A stretch of 64,000 bases of DNA from Pagrus major (Eukaryota; Chordata; Actinopteri; Spariformes; Sparidae), in NCBI RefSeq assembly GCF_040436345.1, contig NC_133232.1, forward strand, positions 28,335,315-28,399,314, in the 5' to 3' direction. Position 1 is the first letter of the stretch; each line of letters opens with the position of its first letter. The translations under genes were made by a program, and so were the position numbers. This document shows, piece by piece, positions 1 to 10,696 of this stretch. A model generated the notes under the pieces. It did not search any database, was not told the DNA's origin, and saw only the letters and a list, made by a program, of their open reading frames with translations.

Positions 1-3000
1 TGCAGCTCCTCCAAGAAGGGGATAACCCTCTGGGGCTGAGAGGAAGCTGAGTGGTGGGGGTTGACCTCAGTTCCATCCAAGCGGTTGAAGACCAGTTTGT
101 GGAGATGAAGAAGCAGCATCTGAAGAAGGCGATCGCATCCTTCTCTGACTCCTTCATGAGGGGAGGGTGTAGGGCCGGAGATGATGACTGAGGCCGGGGT
201 GGCTGTGTCTGCCAGAAAACGGAGGACCCGGGCACCTCCTGATGGACTCTGGCTTATGAGGTGGACAGCCAGCCCTAGCATGTTATCTAGTTCTTCTCTG
301 GGGAGGCCCTGCAGCAAAGCCTGCAGGTGGAGCAGGACAGGAGGGCGTAGCAGCTCTACCAGTTCTGCAGACACGGCACCAAAGAGGTTGGGGGACATTG
401 CAGCCAGCTGCAGCAGAAATGGTACTGCAGCACGACGGAGTTGAGGGGAATTCTCCCAGGACGTTGAGGATGAAGTGGGAGACATAGGGCTCGATGGAGT
501 CAGGCTCTCCTGAAACATCCTGAGCAGCTCCTTCCTGATGCTGTCTGAATGGTGCGCTGCAAGGTGTCCGAGGATTCCCACCACTGAGCCAATCTTGGGC
601 ACTCTGCTGCCTTTATCTGCTCCCATCACAAGAAGCCCTTGGTCCTTAGCGCCATGAGAGCAGAAGTCCTTGAGTCCGCATGCCAAGACTCGGCTGATGA
701 TGGTACCCGGGAAGGCAGAACCGATGTGAGCCACCACCCAGTCAAAATGCGGGGAGTGCTGAACGGAGGTGTCCAACAGCGCATCCACACAGGCGTCAGG
801 GCACCAGGCCAGCATGGCGGCCAAACACTGGGAGTAGGCCTCCATGAGGGAGCGGGTGGCAGCACAGGACATCCAGAGCTGGAGCAGCTCATTGAGGCTG
901 GAGGAGTGAGGGGCCACCCTGCGGCCGGCATGCTTGCTGCTCAGCTGACCCAGGAGGTCCACAGCCCAGGCAGATACCAGAGGGGCCCAGGCCCGGGGGT
1001 TGAGGCGGATGAACTCTGACAGGACACCATGAACCTCCTACAGACAAATCGAAATAATTAAGAACATTTACTGGGTCGTATTTTTATTAATGCAAGAAAA
1101 CAAAGGTAAGGTTAGTGAGACATGGTGTGGTCTCGATACTGATGCTCTTTGAGTTTATAAAAACAATTCAGACGTTTTGATTCAGAGTAAGAAAATAACA
1201 CAAAAGTTATATCAAAAGTATTGAGTTAGTTTTTAGCTCAACACACAAAATACTGGGGCTGCAACAAACAATTATTTTCTTTATTCAGTGATCTGCCTAT
1301 TATGTTCATGATTAACTGTTTGATCTGTTAAAAAAAAAAGGTGGAACATGCCCGTACAATATCCGAAAGCCCAAGGTAACATCTTCACATTGCTTTTTTG
1401 ACTAAAAGTAATAAATATTCAGGTTTATGAAGAAAAGCAGCAGCATGGCCTGTTATGTTTTAATATTTATTAGTCAGTTATAATTTTCATGATAAGGTTC
1501 TTGTTTAATAAGAAATCCTATGTGTGTTCCTGTGTCATCACACCTGTATGATGTCCTCCAGGTTGGAGCTGACCCCGGAGCTGGCATCACCCTCTGTCTC
1601 TAGGTTGTGCAGGAAGGCGGAGACGTGCTCGTCATAAACGCCCCTCAGATGCTCCAGCACCGCCCCTCGACAGGCCGGGACGGAGCGCAGCAGGCGCACA
1701 GCACAGCGGGCGTGTTCCCGCACACTGAGCTTCCGGCCCTGAACGGTGTCAACGCCACTGATGAAGGACTTGATCTCCTGGGACAGTTCCTGGGCGCTAG
1801 ATGAGAGGGACAGACAAAGGATGGAAATTTAGCACAAGCAGAACATGATGAGGAAAGGGATGAGAAAAGAGAGTGTGACTGTGCAAGAAGGAAACGATCA
1901 TTTCAGACTAGTTTTGCATCACTAAAAAAGCGATGTCCTTAAAATATATCATATATGACAAAGTCAAGCAGCAAATCCTTCTGTATAAGGAGCTAGAACC
2001 AGAAAGTAGTTGGTATTTTTGCATTAAAAATTGACGGGCAGAAAATTAATCCTCAAAATTTAATAACTGATCAACCTTTAAATCATTTAACAAGCTTGCT
2101 CTGTCCAGCTCACCAAATGTCAGAAATGGCTGCTGTTCTGGTTGAGTGAAAATGACTGGGTCCTGAGGTTTAAGCCAGAGAAAGCCACCTGGAGCAAGCA
2201 AGGATGTGCTCTTGGAAGCTGTGGTTGGCATTTTTCACTACTTTCTGACATATTATACACTAAATGACTGATTGATTAATCGAAAATAAAAATGGCCGGA
2301 ATATGGCATCAAGTAAGAATCATATTCATTATCCATTTATCAGCATATTTCTTATAAATGTATCTAAATATTTGGTCAAGAAAATTGATTTTTGAGGAGA
2401 CTTAATAAAAAAAAATTGAGATATATATTTTGTATATATAAATATATATTAATATTGCAGTATTATTTTACGGCCATATCACCTAACCCTACAATCAACT
2501 AATTGATTGTTGTAGCTCAACAGGAAAATGATAAATAATGGGGATAACAAACTATTTTATAACATTTAAATACACAACATTTCCCCACAAACATGAGCTT
2601 TTCTCTAATTAATATAATTTGTAAGTGTTTTAAGGGTGTTGCTCAGGACAAATAACATCTGCACAACAACACGTTGGGCTCCAACAGCTTGTCATGTGTC
2701 GATGTCTTTGTTGATCGTTTAATAAAGCACATGGATAATCGATTAACTGAGAATCCTCATTGCAGCCCTGACGCCCAATGTACTGTGGCACAGTAACTTT
2801 CACCATGAGCTGGCTCTGAAGACCAGACTAGTATTGATCTTTGTGCAGTTAACTTAAATAGAAAACAAAAGGCATGTGCTGAACTGACTTCAGAGACTAA
2901 ATGCAGTAGTTGTGTCAGCCCAGCAGCTTCCTCCACACTGCCACTCACCTCAGGGCAGTCTGCGGTGTGTGAGTGTGTGAGCTCTGCATCGCTTTCAGCG

Positions 3001-3025
3001 GACTCCCGTCAAACACCACAGACAT
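1..3025 (-). CDS. ints5: Integrator complex subunit 5, 5' part (partial, runs off left edge)
   Basis: Subunit of the nuclear Integrator complex, which attenuates RNA polymerase II and processes snRNA 3' ends. Three coding exons read on the minus strand: 3025-2949 (start ATG at 3025, begins [13 protein letters not shown]), 1796-1544 and 1037 to beyond base 1. Junctions are in frame with GT-AG ends: [11 protein letters not shown], then [20 protein letters not shown]. Recognisable INTS5 blocks follow: [66 protein letters not shown] and [19 protein letters not shown]. This is helical-repeat sequence without a catalytic motif. I read no stop or frameshift in the blocks checked. Introns 1797-2948 and 1038-1543 hold AT-rich transposon relics. 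It lies head to head with PLAAT copy C1. Identification is from remembered similarity to the human protein and is strong. Confidence 0.95.
1254..1450. mobile_element. Truncated GGGCTGCAAC-type DNA-transposon relic in an ints5 intron
   Basis: The stretch begins GGGGCTGCAACAAACAATTA and continues with the degenerate text typical of a very common fish non-autonomous element (GATTAA runs, then a block resembling AAAGCCCAAGGTAACATCTT). The right end breaks off near 1450 without a matching terminus. It is an intronic relic with no coding content. The family assignment (hAT-like) is from memory and unsure. Confidence 0.5.
1930..2768. mobile_element. Degenerate GGGCTGCAAC-type element(s) in ints5 intron 1
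   Basis: Shares internal text with the same repeat family, for example AAGCAGCAAATCCTTCTGTA followed by GGAGCTAGAACCAGAAAGTA near 1968, and GATTAATCGA blocks at 2270-2290 and 2735. It closes with TTGCAGCCCTGA near 2759-2770, the expected inverted terminus of that family. The interior is scrambled, so two overlapping insertions are possible (another end-like sequence lies near 2490-2520). There is no coding content. Confidence 0.45.
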
Positions 3026-3240
3026 CGCTTGATCCTTTAGCATGAAAGCGTCACATTAAATCCTCCTCTCGGCTGCGGGGCTTCGAGGCGAGCGACTGTG
3101 ACAGCTTTTTGTTGTTTCCTCTGTCCAATTTCAGAACAAAAATACCCCGAAAGGGCGCTCCTGAGCCGGAAGTGAGCTCTTCTTCGTCGGCACTACAAGG
3201 CAAAACGTCGCAGAGAGCTGACGTCACTAGCGACATCTTG
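3026..3240 (-). promoter_or_regulatory. ints5 promoter / 5' UTR with ETS and CRE motifs
   Basis: Immediately upstream of the ints5 start codon the sequence is GC-richer than its surroundings and holds an ETS-type site CCGGAAGTG (3166-3174) and a perfect CRE palindrome TGACGTCA (3219-3226). Both are common in TATA-less housekeeping promoters, which fits Integrator. The transcription start cannot be placed from sequence alone. The CTTT microsatellite starts directly beyond it. Confidence 0.6.
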
Positions 3241-3251
3241 TGGTGCTGAAA

Positions 3252-3253
3252 CT

Positions 3254-3301
<48 letters not shown>

Positions 3302-3636
3302 TTTTCTTTCTTTCTTTCTTTCTTTCTTTTTTCTTTCTTTCTTTTTATTGTTTGTTTCTTTTTGTTGGTTTGTTTTGTTTGTCTGTTTGTCTTTCTTTCT
3401 TTCTTTCTTCCTTCCTTCCTTCCTTCCTTCCTTTTTTCTCTTTTCTCTTTCTTTCTTTCTTTTTATTGTTTGTTTCTTTGTTTCTTTTTGTTGGTTTGTT
3501 TTGTTTGTCTGTTTGTTTTTCCTATCTTTTTGTCTGTTTGTTTGTCTTTCTTTCTTTCTTTCTTTTTGTTTGTTTGTTTGTTTGTTTTTCTGTTTGTCTT
3601 TCTTCGTTCTTTCTTTCTTTCTTTCTTTCTAGTTAT
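3252..3636 (+). repeat. (CTTT)n microsatellite with GTTT/CCTT interruptions
   Basis: Nearly pure pyrimidine on the plus strand for about 385 bases: CTTT runs, a TTCC block near 3410-3430, and internally repeated TTTTTGTTGGTTTGTTTTG modules at 3360 and 3487 that point to local duplication. Open frames through it are low-complexity Phe/Leu/Ser artefacts, not genes. It separates ints5 from the PLAAT array. Confidence 0.95.
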
Positions 3637-3640
3637 TGTT

Positions 3641-4440
3641 AGTGTATCTAAGTAAGACAAAAAATAATTTATTTATTTATTAATTTATCTGCAAAGGTAA
3701 AATTAAGTAATTGACAAAAACCCTGAGTAAATAATGTTTCTTTAAATGCTTGTTAATAAACACACTCATTAAATAAATGATCTTATAATTTTACAATTAA
3801 TCTTAGGCCTATGTGTCCTTATTCTGTCTATAAATGTTAAAATAATTATTTAATTCTACACGAATATCAAAACACATTTCAATAAGGATTTTTAAATTTT
3901 CCTTTCTGTTGTTTCATTTGGCCTGTTTATGTCTTGTATTTCATGATTCATGTGTTTTTCCTGCTTTAATATTTTCATCTCAACACCACTTTAATCTCAA
4001 AATTTGTGAGTAGGTTGTCACCTAAATACTAAATGAGATCCAACCCACAGAGCCACAGAAGGACCTTGTTTTTGGGAAACAACAGAGACATCATTTTGTT
4101 TGTGTATTTGTCAGTGAGAGGGATGAACAGTTAAACAATATGCACTGTTCATATGCACTTTGTCATTCGGCAGCATGCTGTCCTGTGTGATGTTTAATAA
4201 GTACACTACAGAAAAATGAAATTATAAGAAACTATCTGATGTTGCTGATGCTAATAGAAACTAGAATTTGAGAGTGAAAGCAAGAATATTAGGATAAAAA
4301 CCCACACAGCAATGAAATGATAGTCCAGCCACCAGTACTACTGACTGTCATTATACTGTATTAGAGTATGTGTTGTTGTTGTCTTGTTGTTGTTTATACT
4401 GTGTGTGCAGTCCTTGTTGTTGTAGTAGGAGGCACATTTT
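3641..4440. other. Intergenic AT-rich sequence, nothing recognised
   Basis: No convincing exon, RNA gene or repeat family seen between the microsatellite and the first PLAAT 5' exon. Open frames here are short and lack splice-consistent or conserved text. Confidence 0.5.
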
Positions 4441-4555
4441 CGACGTTTGGTTGATGCTTTTATTCTGAAGGGTCGCGCTCTCTGGATAAGAGGAGCAACA
4501 ATCAGCTGATCGCTCTCAGCCGAGCTTTGGTGTCGGCTCTTCGGTGACGTCTCTG
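4440..4555 (+). promoter_or_regulatory. Type I promoter / 5' non-coding exon of PLAAT copy C1
   Basis: Carries the block GATGCTTTTATTCTGAAGG at 4453, which recurs before C2, C4, C7 and C11, about 115 bases before a splice donor (CTCTG/GTAATA, exon end 4555). The TTTATT core may serve as a degenerate TATA box (inference). It is the most divergent and most GC-rich member of the type I set, in keeping with C1 being an older, better maintained copy. Confidence 0.55.
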
Positions 4556-5078
4556 GTAATAAAACGCTTTGTACACATTGTCGCTTAAGGTAATACAGCC
4601 GACTGTCAATATTAACATAGACTGAACCGTGTTGTGAAGCGTGGACCGTCTGTCGTCATTATAGGGCCTTTTATAGATGACGTAACCGGCATTATGACGA
4701 CGTAAACAGAGCAGATGAAGCTAATCAGTGCGTTAGCTTTCGGCTAGTTTTTGATGCTACGTCACTTGTGTTGTTTGTTAAAACTTTATATTGTGTTTAT
4801 GTTGCAGCTTCTGAACCGACTCTTTTATCAGGGAATGAAATGACCCACTTTTTTTTTTTCGACTATCATATATGAAAATGAGGATTTTTGTAGCTGTATT
4901 GGGTTGTACTGACACGTTTTGATATTTTAATACCATTTATATCAAATATGTTGGACTATTTATGCATCTGCACTTTTCTCAGTATCTCATGTTGAGTGCT
5001 AATATCTGTAAAATGATTTATTCCTGCATGTACAAGAACTGGAAAGTGAAACCAAGCCAAGGTTTCCAACTATCAAGC

Positions 5079-7373
5079 ATGGCCCCCACACTGGTAGGCA
5101 ATCATCACTTTATATATTTATATATTTTTGTGTGTTTTATATTAGCAGTTATGTTCCATTATGCAGCGTTTATAGCATGTGTCCAATGTATTGTTTTATT
5201 TAGCATTTAGTGTAAGTAGTTTGAATTCATTTAAATGTCTTATCTTATCTTTGTGTGACCAAGACTGTTTAATGGAGTCCGGCCAGGTCAAAGGTTCTGC
5301 CAAACAGTCTGTTTTTAAAGTCAAACTTTTTTGTGTGTGTTCTTTTATTATAGTATGATGAGAAACCGGAGCCTGGGGACTTGATTGAGATCTTCAGGGG
5401 CACCTATCAGCACTGGGCTGTGTATGTTGGTGATGGCTTCATTGTTCACTTGGCACCACCCTGTGAGTCCCCCGACATTACACAACTGTCTGGACTGCTA
5501 CTCCCCAATCCTAACCTGTGCCAGTCTTGCACAATGACAGCCTTTTTATAGCGGCCCACACACTCTATCGCGTTTTAGACTAGAATATCAACTTAGGTTG
5601 TTTGTTTTGAACTGATTCATAATTAATAAACCACAAATTCTGTGTTTCATTCGCTTTCCGTCATTCCTTTCTATTCATAGCTGAAGTCCCTGGTGCAGGA
5701 GCCAACAGCATGATGTCTGTCCTAACTGAGAAGGCCATGGTGAAGAAACAGGAGCTGTGGGACGTTGTGGGAACCAACCAGTGGAAAATCAACAACGGCC
5801 TGGACAAGAAGTATGAGCCCCGCCCGGCTCGTATCATTTTGAGGGAGGCGAATGCAATGGTGGGCACGGAGCTGCCGTACTGCGTCTTCAGGGGGAACTG
5901 TGAGCACTTTGCAAACGAGCTGCGATACGGAAAAGCAGAATCCCGGCAGGTCAGTGGACCCATGTTTGACTTTTACATATGAGACTCTCATATGAGGGGC
6001 TGGGGTGAAAAACCAAAGGGGTAGCAATGTTAGACATGGTGCAGCCAGTGGTTTTTGTAAGTGTGACATGAGTTTTCAATAAAACACACAAAAAACATTA
6101 AAGATTTGAAAACACTGGTGAAGATTTAAACATAAGCTTTAAAGTTTACCTAAAAGTGACAACGTTGTCATTAACTACTCACCCCCATGCTGATGGAAAG
6201 TTGGATGAAGTTTTGTAGTCCAGAAACATTTCTGAAGATTTACAGCAAAACCGTGTTCCAGCATTCTCCTACACAACTGAAATAGATGGAGACTTTTTAA
6301 AAAAAACATAAAATGGCTCCATAGAGCTTGTCGTGAAGTCTCGGGAAGCCAAGAGATCGCAAACTGATTTGTAAAGATGTTATTTACATCCTTTTTAGAA
6401 GCCTAAATATTAATTGTATCTGCTAATCTAAAAGCATTAGCTCACAAACTGTCTAAAGTGGGTGAACAAGCTCAACTGCGCACGGAGGGTGTAAAGGGTT
6501 TTAAATGATTTTGTGATCTGATAATAGATAAATGACACTTTCATTTTCAGGTATTTCACTTATCCTATAAGCGTAAATTTGAAGTTTGTTAGGGATGAAG
6601 ATCTCTGTGGAGTTGGTCAGAGATCTATAACAGAGCTAGCTATAGCAGAGATCAGATTATAAAACAATGTGAACTAATGATAATAATGCCCATAGAGGAA
6701 TGAAGCAACCTGGGACTAACAAAGTGGGGAGAGGAAGTTAAAGGGGGTCCAAAATCTTTCAAGAAAGTTGCCATTAAGAAGTTGCGAGTTTTGTCTGTTA
6801 TGAAGCACTGTGCCTGTGTTTGTATATTATCTTGATTTATACAGGGTGTTGCAATGAGAGCCGTTTGCTCTCTCTTGCATGGACACCCTGTGTACACAGG
6901 ACAATAAAAGCAAAAGGCAAAACCCAACACTTAAAATATGACACATAGATCTTGTTTTTGCTGGAAGTTTGATTTAAGCACGGTGTACAAGTGAAGAGTT
7001 GTGACAGATTTTCATTCTGTAATTTTGTCAACTTAAATCATTCTAATGCATTTATAAATGAAGGTATATCAGCCATTGGTATTATTTTCACTGGTGTTTT
7101 CACAGTCCACCAACCACTTACCAAGATGGAGACATGGATTTTGTGTTTGACTTGGGAAATGTTTAAGAAAAAAAATGAGATAAGAACTAGAAAATTGAAT
7201 CATAAATATATCAATCAATGTTAAAGATGTTAAATTTTCCTCTGCAGGTGTGTAAGGCAGGAGAAGCGGTCATGGTCGCAGGTGTGGCGGCAGCGGTGGG
7301 TCTGGGTATTGTGTATCTGGCAGGAGCTCTGTTTGGAGGAAGCAAAAAAGAAAACAAGAACAACACGCAGTGA
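5079..7373 (+). CDS. PLAAT/HRASLS-family phospholipase A/acyltransferase, copy C1 (complete)
   Basis: LRAT/NlpC-P60-fold enzyme; characterised PLAATs hydrolyse and transfer phospholipid acyl chains at cytosolic membrane faces. Exons 5079-5093, 5354-5462, 5681-5949 and 7248-7373 (phases 0, 1, 0) encode about 172 residues, close to the 160-170 usual for PLAAT2-4. The LRAT block [20 protein letters not shown] supplies His25, IVHL supplies His37, and [12 protein letters not shown] supplies the nucleophile Cys115. The last exon gives a hydrophobic helix ([20 protein letters not shown]) and a Lys/Asn tail ending NTQ. All junctions are GT-AG; the polyadenylation signal is at 8142. The start MAPTL differs from the MGQWWSK type of later copies. 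Best preserved copy and probably functional; orthology to one human PLAAT cannot be settled here. Confidence 0.93.
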
Positions 7374-8159
7374 TTGAAGTCCAGGGTCACCTCTTCAGGG
7401 GCTTGATTAACAGATCACCAGCAAAGCCTAATGAGTACTTATCATGGTCACTCACAGAAAACGCGGCGTAATTTTTGTGCAAACACCTGTGATTTAGTGA
7501 GAAACTTGCTCCATCTGTTCCTCATGCCTTCTTTGAGTTGAATAACATGGCAGGCTGGTTGGTTTGGGATCAAGGACTTTTTAAATTTCTACACACAACA
7601 AATATAAGCACAACATGATTTCCACTGATCAATTAAGGTGCCAAGATAAAATATCATTAAATTTTTTAATATTTTTAAAGATGTATTTAGATATTTTTGG
7701 GATTGTGATGATGTGAGATAAACAAAGTTGAGGTGGTCTTTTCTATTGATAAAAACAAAAGTGGCTTCCTGGAAGATTATTAAAATAAATACATTAAATT
7801 AACCATTTGAATCAAATCTAAACATCTCTGAAATCCAAAATGTGGTTCTCATAAGCAAATACTTAATTTAACAAGAATGTTTTCCATAAGAAAAATAAGC
7901 TACTATGTTGATGTTGTGGTTATTGCACAGAAACGCCATGTAAACTCATGTACACTATAACCTTCTCTATACTGTTGGATTGCCTTGATGAGCTGAGGGG
8001 CCAAAGCTGAAAGATGTGGACTGAACTAATTTAACACCTCTGCACTTTTATCATGACTTGTCACTTTTAATGAGTTCACAACCTAGCTGGAGTTTATAAT
8101 GTTTCGTCTTCCTCTGACATTTAAATGTTTGTAATTGTTTTGAATAAAGAATAATTTGT

Positions 8160-8870
8160 GTGATACTAAATGAGACTTTTCTGTCTGCAACACAGTGTCC
8201 TCTCACACCACGTGATCCCTCAGTTTCAGTTTTTCATTTCTTTATTTATGGTTTTAACTGTTCACATATTTTCCTTGATCACTTTTGTTTATTTTAATTT
8301 CACTTTTAATTAGAATGAGCATACTGCATTATATTAATGTTACTGTGTAGAGACAAGCCACCTACTTTTATCCCTGAGGACATTGAACTCTTGTCTTTAT
8401 CTTGTCCAACTCTTGTTTTTATGTGCAACAATAATAATTAAGTAACGTATTATTGTCGTCTTATGCCGCAGCCCAAATTGTCAGTAGCTGGAATTGGCTA
8501 GAAACGTTAAAAATGGCCTAATAACTGGAAATAACATGCAAATGCTTCCCAAGGATTATGAGCCCAAACAGCCACATGGTGGAGCTGTAAATCAAGCACA
8601 ATAATGCAATGTTGGAATCTGGATATGTCTTAAAGAGGACAGACACAAGATACTAATATGTACCAGTCAGTGGTGAACAGTTAAATGGTAACTTTATAAC
8701 TTTTTTTCAGTTTAAAGTGTGTTTTTTAAGTTATTATTTCAATGAGGGCAGAAGCAACAGAAGCTCCTCTCTGTATGATGTAATACGTTCTACCTAAAAT
8801 GTGTTTATTCATTTATTTATTTAAACTACATTTGTGTTATTAGTCTGTGATAGATGTAGCAGTGGACATT
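8160..8870 (+). repeat. Intergenic duplicon shared with 33120-33790
   Basis: From the 3' end of C1 to the next type I promoter the sequence reappears after pseudogene C6, for example CACACCACGTGATCCCTCAG at both sites and AACAGCCACATGGTGGAGCT at 8569 and 33534. Order is conserved with small indels. This shows the duplicated unit included 3' flank plus the next promoter. No coding content seen. Confidence 0.8.
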
Positions 8871-8883
8871 GTGGCCTTTGGGT

Positions 8884-9002
8884 GATGCTTTTATTCTGAA
8901 GGTCTCCTGCTCCATAAGAATAAACAATCTGCTCACTGCCACATAATTGAAGTTTGGTGGTGGGCTTCTTGGAGGTGTCTCAGATATCGGACATTGTTTA
9001 AG
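8884..9002 (+). promoter_or_regulatory. Type I promoter / 5' non-coding exon of C2
   Basis: Conserved block TGATGCTTTTATTCTGAAGG, then a segment ending in the donor TTTAAG/GTAAGA (exon end about 9002). Nearly the same sequence occurs at 18517, 33823 and 61042. The exon contains no start codon used by the downstream frame, so it is taken as 5' UTR spliced to the exon near 10635. Confidence 0.6.
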
Positions 9003-9413
9003 GTAAGAAAACAAAACATCAACACAAACTGTAGTGTAACAGAGGGCTGGTATGATTTTTAGTTAGAAGAACCTGCGGAATTTGTATTATTTTGTTTATT
9101 TGTTAAAATCTTAAAACGGGGTCGACTTCAATCTTGAAATGTCAAGTTTATTCTGGACTTTTCGACAAGACGTGTTACCCTAAATCTAAACCGAAACTAA
9201 GATGAGCTGACCTGACAAAATGAGCAATAACAATTGTCGTACACTAAAGATAAATAAAACATAAATAAACATTAACGAAACAAGGAACATTTATTTTAAG
9301 TTCAGCTCTGTAATCTCAGATTTCAAAGAGCTGAATGACACCTCAAAGTTAAAAATACTCCTGGAGGGGAGACAGGGCATATCTTGCTGCCCAATATGTA
9401 TTAAGTGAATGAC

Positions 9414-9443
9414 GACACACACACACACGCACACACACACACG

Positions 9444-9487
<44 letters not shown>
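9414..9487. repeat. (CA)n microsatellite
   Basis: About 74 bases of alternating CA with a few CG interruptions, inside the 5' intron of C2. Paralogous introns of C4 and C11 lack it, so it arose after those copies separated. Confidence 0.95.
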
Positions 9488-9489
<2 letters not shown>

Positions 9490-10171
9490 ATATACTGTAT
9501 ATATAATTAATGTAAATCAATCTTGGTGTTCATGTTGTTATTTGTTGTCTTCTGTCAGAGTGTTTGGACAGATGCTTTGGCAACATTGTTGTTAAAACTT
9601 TCATGCCGATAAAGCCCTTTGAATTGAATTGAATTGAAATAAAAACGACAACTTGTCAGAAAAATGCAAAACTAAACATTGAAAACATCATTTTAAAGGT
9701 GTAGTTTTTGTACCTTCGGGTGTTTCTTTCATTTTCTCCCAAGGTTACTTACCGGAAATTAAAACAGAAAATAAATTAAAGTAGTGGAAACGTGTTTAAA
9801 ACTGAAACTGAAACTAAAATGAAACAACAGATGATGAAGCTAAAACTTTTTCAGTTTTAATTTCATGTTGACACAAAGAAAAAAAATCAAACTTTGACAC
9901 TGACACTTTATATGTAGCCCTTACAAAGACACACTCAAACTACTGTAAACTTGTAAACTGAACTAACTAGAGGAGCTGTTATGATCTGGTTATAATGGAT
10001 GATAGAAAATATGTCCGATTATTGTTATTACATTTATTACATTTATTTCATTCATATAAAATTATGTTATAATTTTGTGAGTGTCACAAAGGAACAACAA
10101 CTAAAAGTTGTAATATGATAAATAAATGAAACTTGTACCTGAGTAAACCAGTCAGTGTTTGTCCTTTTGTT

Positions 10172-10179
10172 TATATATA

Positions 10180-10261
<82 letters not shown>

Positions 10262-10272
10262 TATATATATGT
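10172..10272. repeat. (TA)n microsatellite
   Basis: About 100 bases of TA repeat with TGTATA interruptions, just left of the hAT relic at 10296. The matching place in C11 (near 62230) has only a short AT stretch, so this expanded in C2 only. Confidence 0.95.
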
Positions 10273-10295
10273 ATATGTATATATATGCTCTAACT

Positions 10296-10495
10296 TAGTG
10301 GTTCTCAAATGGCGTTGTGAGATTATTATTGTAATATACAACGAAACAAAAAATGATGAATGAGTTTTTAATTTACTATATCCTTTGTTGTACACAATTA
10401 CTTCCTCATACAGAGGCAAAATCTGTACCCTAAAAAAGTCCTTTAAAAACCCTCCAGGGAGCTAAAAATAAATGTGTACAGAGTGAAAACCACTG
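10296..10495. mobile_element. Non-autonomous hAT relic in the 5' intron of C2
   Basis: Starts TAGTGGTTCTCAAATGG and ends GAAAACCACTG, the inverted ends of a CAGTGGTT hAT element, with CTCTAACT on the left and CCCTAACT on the right as an imperfect 8-bp target duplication. The same insertion sits at 62271-62553 before C11 and, with its left end deleted, before C4 (right end 19720). It therefore predates the split of those three copies. Confidence 0.7.
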
Positions 10496-10696
10496 CCCTA
10501 ACTAATAAAAGCTATAAATAAAGGCTACTACGACTCTTTTCTAACACAATTCCCACATCAATGATTCATCAACATTACATTTACTTTTCTCTTTATCTCG
10601 TGTTGTGTGTTAATGAAATGATTTGTTCTTGCAGGTGCTGAGAGTCATCTGGAAGGTGAAACCAGTTAAAGGTTTATAGATGAAACAAACGCTGAA

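Noticed and set aside
626-1019. Open frames on both strands (101 and 126 codons) in the first kilobase
   Set aside because: The third frame on the minus strand reads through as INTS5; these are off-frame shadows.
3240-3660. Phe/Leu/Ser-rich open frames up to 130 codons
   Set aside because: They lie entirely in the CTTT microsatellite and exist in several frames at once; no real protein signal.
5661-6069. Minus-strand frames of 100-115 codons over PLAAT exon 3
   Set aside because: They recur opposite every PLAAT exon 3 because the exon is conserved on the plus strand; no start context or splice logic of their own.
9291-10419. Cys/Val and Tyr/Ile repeat frames
   Set aside because: Translations of (CA)n and (TA)n microsatellites.
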